Assembly (NCBI GenBank): GCA_025455085.1
Contig: JALONF010000151.1
Location: 1 to 5,431 of the forward strand
From: Ignavibacteriaceae bacterium
GTDB taxonomy: Bacteria > Bacteroidota > Ignavibacteria > Ignavibacteriales > Ignavibacteriaceae
Length of the DNA stretch: 5,431 nt
Direction of reading: 5' to 3'
This document shows positions 4,815 through 5,431 of this stretch, piece by piece. How positions within the stretch are numbered: position 1 is the first letter of the stretch; every line of letters begins with the position of its first letter. Position numbers and translations under genes: made by a program. The notes below the pieces were generated by a model. It did no database searches and was not told the origin of the DNA. It saw only the letters and a list, made by a program, of their open reading frames with translations.

Positions 4815-5431
4815 AAGTCACCGCCAACTCTTATAACTGCACCGGTACTATATGCTAACTTTATAGCACTGTGCCCGCTGATAGGAAAATTGAAAGTTGC
4901 ACCGATACGCGAGTTATTTTGTCTGTCATCTTTGTAAACATCATCTATTGACGATTGACCACCGGTATAATAAGTGAAGTCGATTGCTGCCCACATTAAA
5001 GGGTTAAAATTATAGCTAAGGTGTGTCTGGAATGTTATCAAAGGATCCTGGCCGCGAACAGAAGTGCCCGGATAAAATGAGTTGTTGGTAGTAAAAAACC
5101 AGGCGCCAGCGTAAAGATCAATGAACCATTGCTTGCTGACAAGATATGATAATCCGATTTCAGGTTTAAACGACCACCGGTTAGTACCCAGATTTATTAA
5201 TTTATCAGTGAAGAATTGTCCTGTCGGTGCTGTGACAGTAAGACTTGCACCCAGAACAGTTTGAGGAGAAGACTTAGCGAATTCTTGAACAGTTACAGCC
5301 GGTGCACCTAAAAATAAAACAGATAATCGAAAACGTGTATCACCAAATCCATTACGAGTGATGCTTGAATCATTACCCAGAACTTTTCCTGAAGCCTCTG
5401 CCCAGGAGTAGGGAAGCACAGCATATGCCTG
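4775..5431 (-). CDS. Outer-membrane 'transporter' of the MetA-pathway-of-phenol-degradation family, 5' end missing
   Basis: The frame is open to the right edge (218 residues visible, beginning QAYAVLPYSW). The GTG at 5419 is an internal Val codon, not the start, because family-type sequence continues upstream of it. Recognisable blocks are AVLPYSWAEASGKV (4-17), RNGFGDTRFRLSVLFLGAPA (26-45), LTVTAPTGQFFTDKLINLGT (64-83) and NRWSFKPEIGLSY (84-96). The C-terminal half has QDP (128-130), TYYTGG (153-158), NNSRIGATFNFPI (172-184), LAYSTGAVIRVGGDF (192-206) and terminal AAWQMAFF. These match the Phenol_MetA_deg (PF13557) barrel family, whose members are often annotated as outer-membrane transporters of hydrophobic compounds. 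The C-terminal Phe fits Bam assembly. Substrate cannot be read from the sequence. Because a 292-bp gap follows, it is probably the end of, or a single gene in, its own transcription unit. Confidence 0.88.
   Translation of the reverse strand, partial: QAYAVLPYSWAEASGKVLGNDSSITRNGFGDTRFRLSVLFLGAPAVTVQEFAKSSPQTVLGASLTVTAPTGQFFTDKLINLGTNRWSFKPEIGLSYLVSKQWFIDLYAGAWFFTTNNSFYPGTSVRGQDPLITFQTHLSYNFNPLMWAAIDFTYYTGGQSSIDDVYKDDRQNNSRIGATFNFPISGHSAIKLAYSTGAVIRVGGDFSTISAAWQMAFF

Noticed and set aside
5417..5419. GTG as start codon of the transporter-type gene
   Set aside because: The frame stays open to the window edge and family-like residues (QAYA) continue upstream, so this is an internal Val codon of a truncated gene.

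Overview
The window is an AT-rich stretch of bacterial chromosome in which every gene reads on the minus strand and every protein whose N-terminus is visible carries an export signal. Short signal peptides ending in A-Q (…YAQ, …FAQ, …IAQ), two Cys-acylated lipoproteins and many small outer-membrane beta-barrels fit the Bacteroidota/Chlorobiota/Ignavibacteriota (FCB) group. Recognisable Shine-Dalgarno sequences (AAGGA, GGAAGG, AGAAAGG at 6-7 nt) lean towards an Ignavibacteria-like member rather than a classical Bacteroides-type genome. This placement is an inference from style, not from a marker gene.

Layout in the direction of transcription (right to left). (1) 5431-4775: the 3' part of an outer-membrane 'transporter' barrel of the MetA-pathway-of-phenol-degradation family, whose 5' end lies outside the window. 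(2) 4774-4483: a 292-bp non-coding region with several inverted repeats and a weak promoter candidate. (3) 4482-2667: a three-gene unit of DUF4136-type lipoprotein, 211-aa beta-barrel and 156-aa Spy/CpxP-like periplasmic helical protein. It ends in a convincing intrinsic terminator at 2650-2618. (4) 2617-2589: a sigma70-like promoter directly abutting that terminator. (5) 2548 to beyond the left edge: a second, very tightly packed unit of 239-aa beta-barrel, lipoprotein glycerophosphodiester phosphodiesterase (GDPD) and another beta-barrel cut by the window edge, with gaps of 11 and 9 nt and Shine-Dalgarno sequences at or near the preceding stop codons.

Functionally this is a cell-envelope neighbourhood. 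The only clear enzyme is the GDPD, which would hydrolyse glycerophosphodiesters outside the inner membrane; the adjacent co-transcribed barrels could be its outer-membrane partners, but this is inferred from position only. The other unit pairs a lipoprotein and a barrel with a chaperone-like helical protein, consistent with envelope maintenance or stress. I saw no mobile element, CRISPR array, RNA gene, defence system or clearly new system. The most useful points are the operon boundaries, the corrected start of the Spy-like gene, the extra N-terminal domain of the GDPD, and the inverted repeats in the intergenic region.
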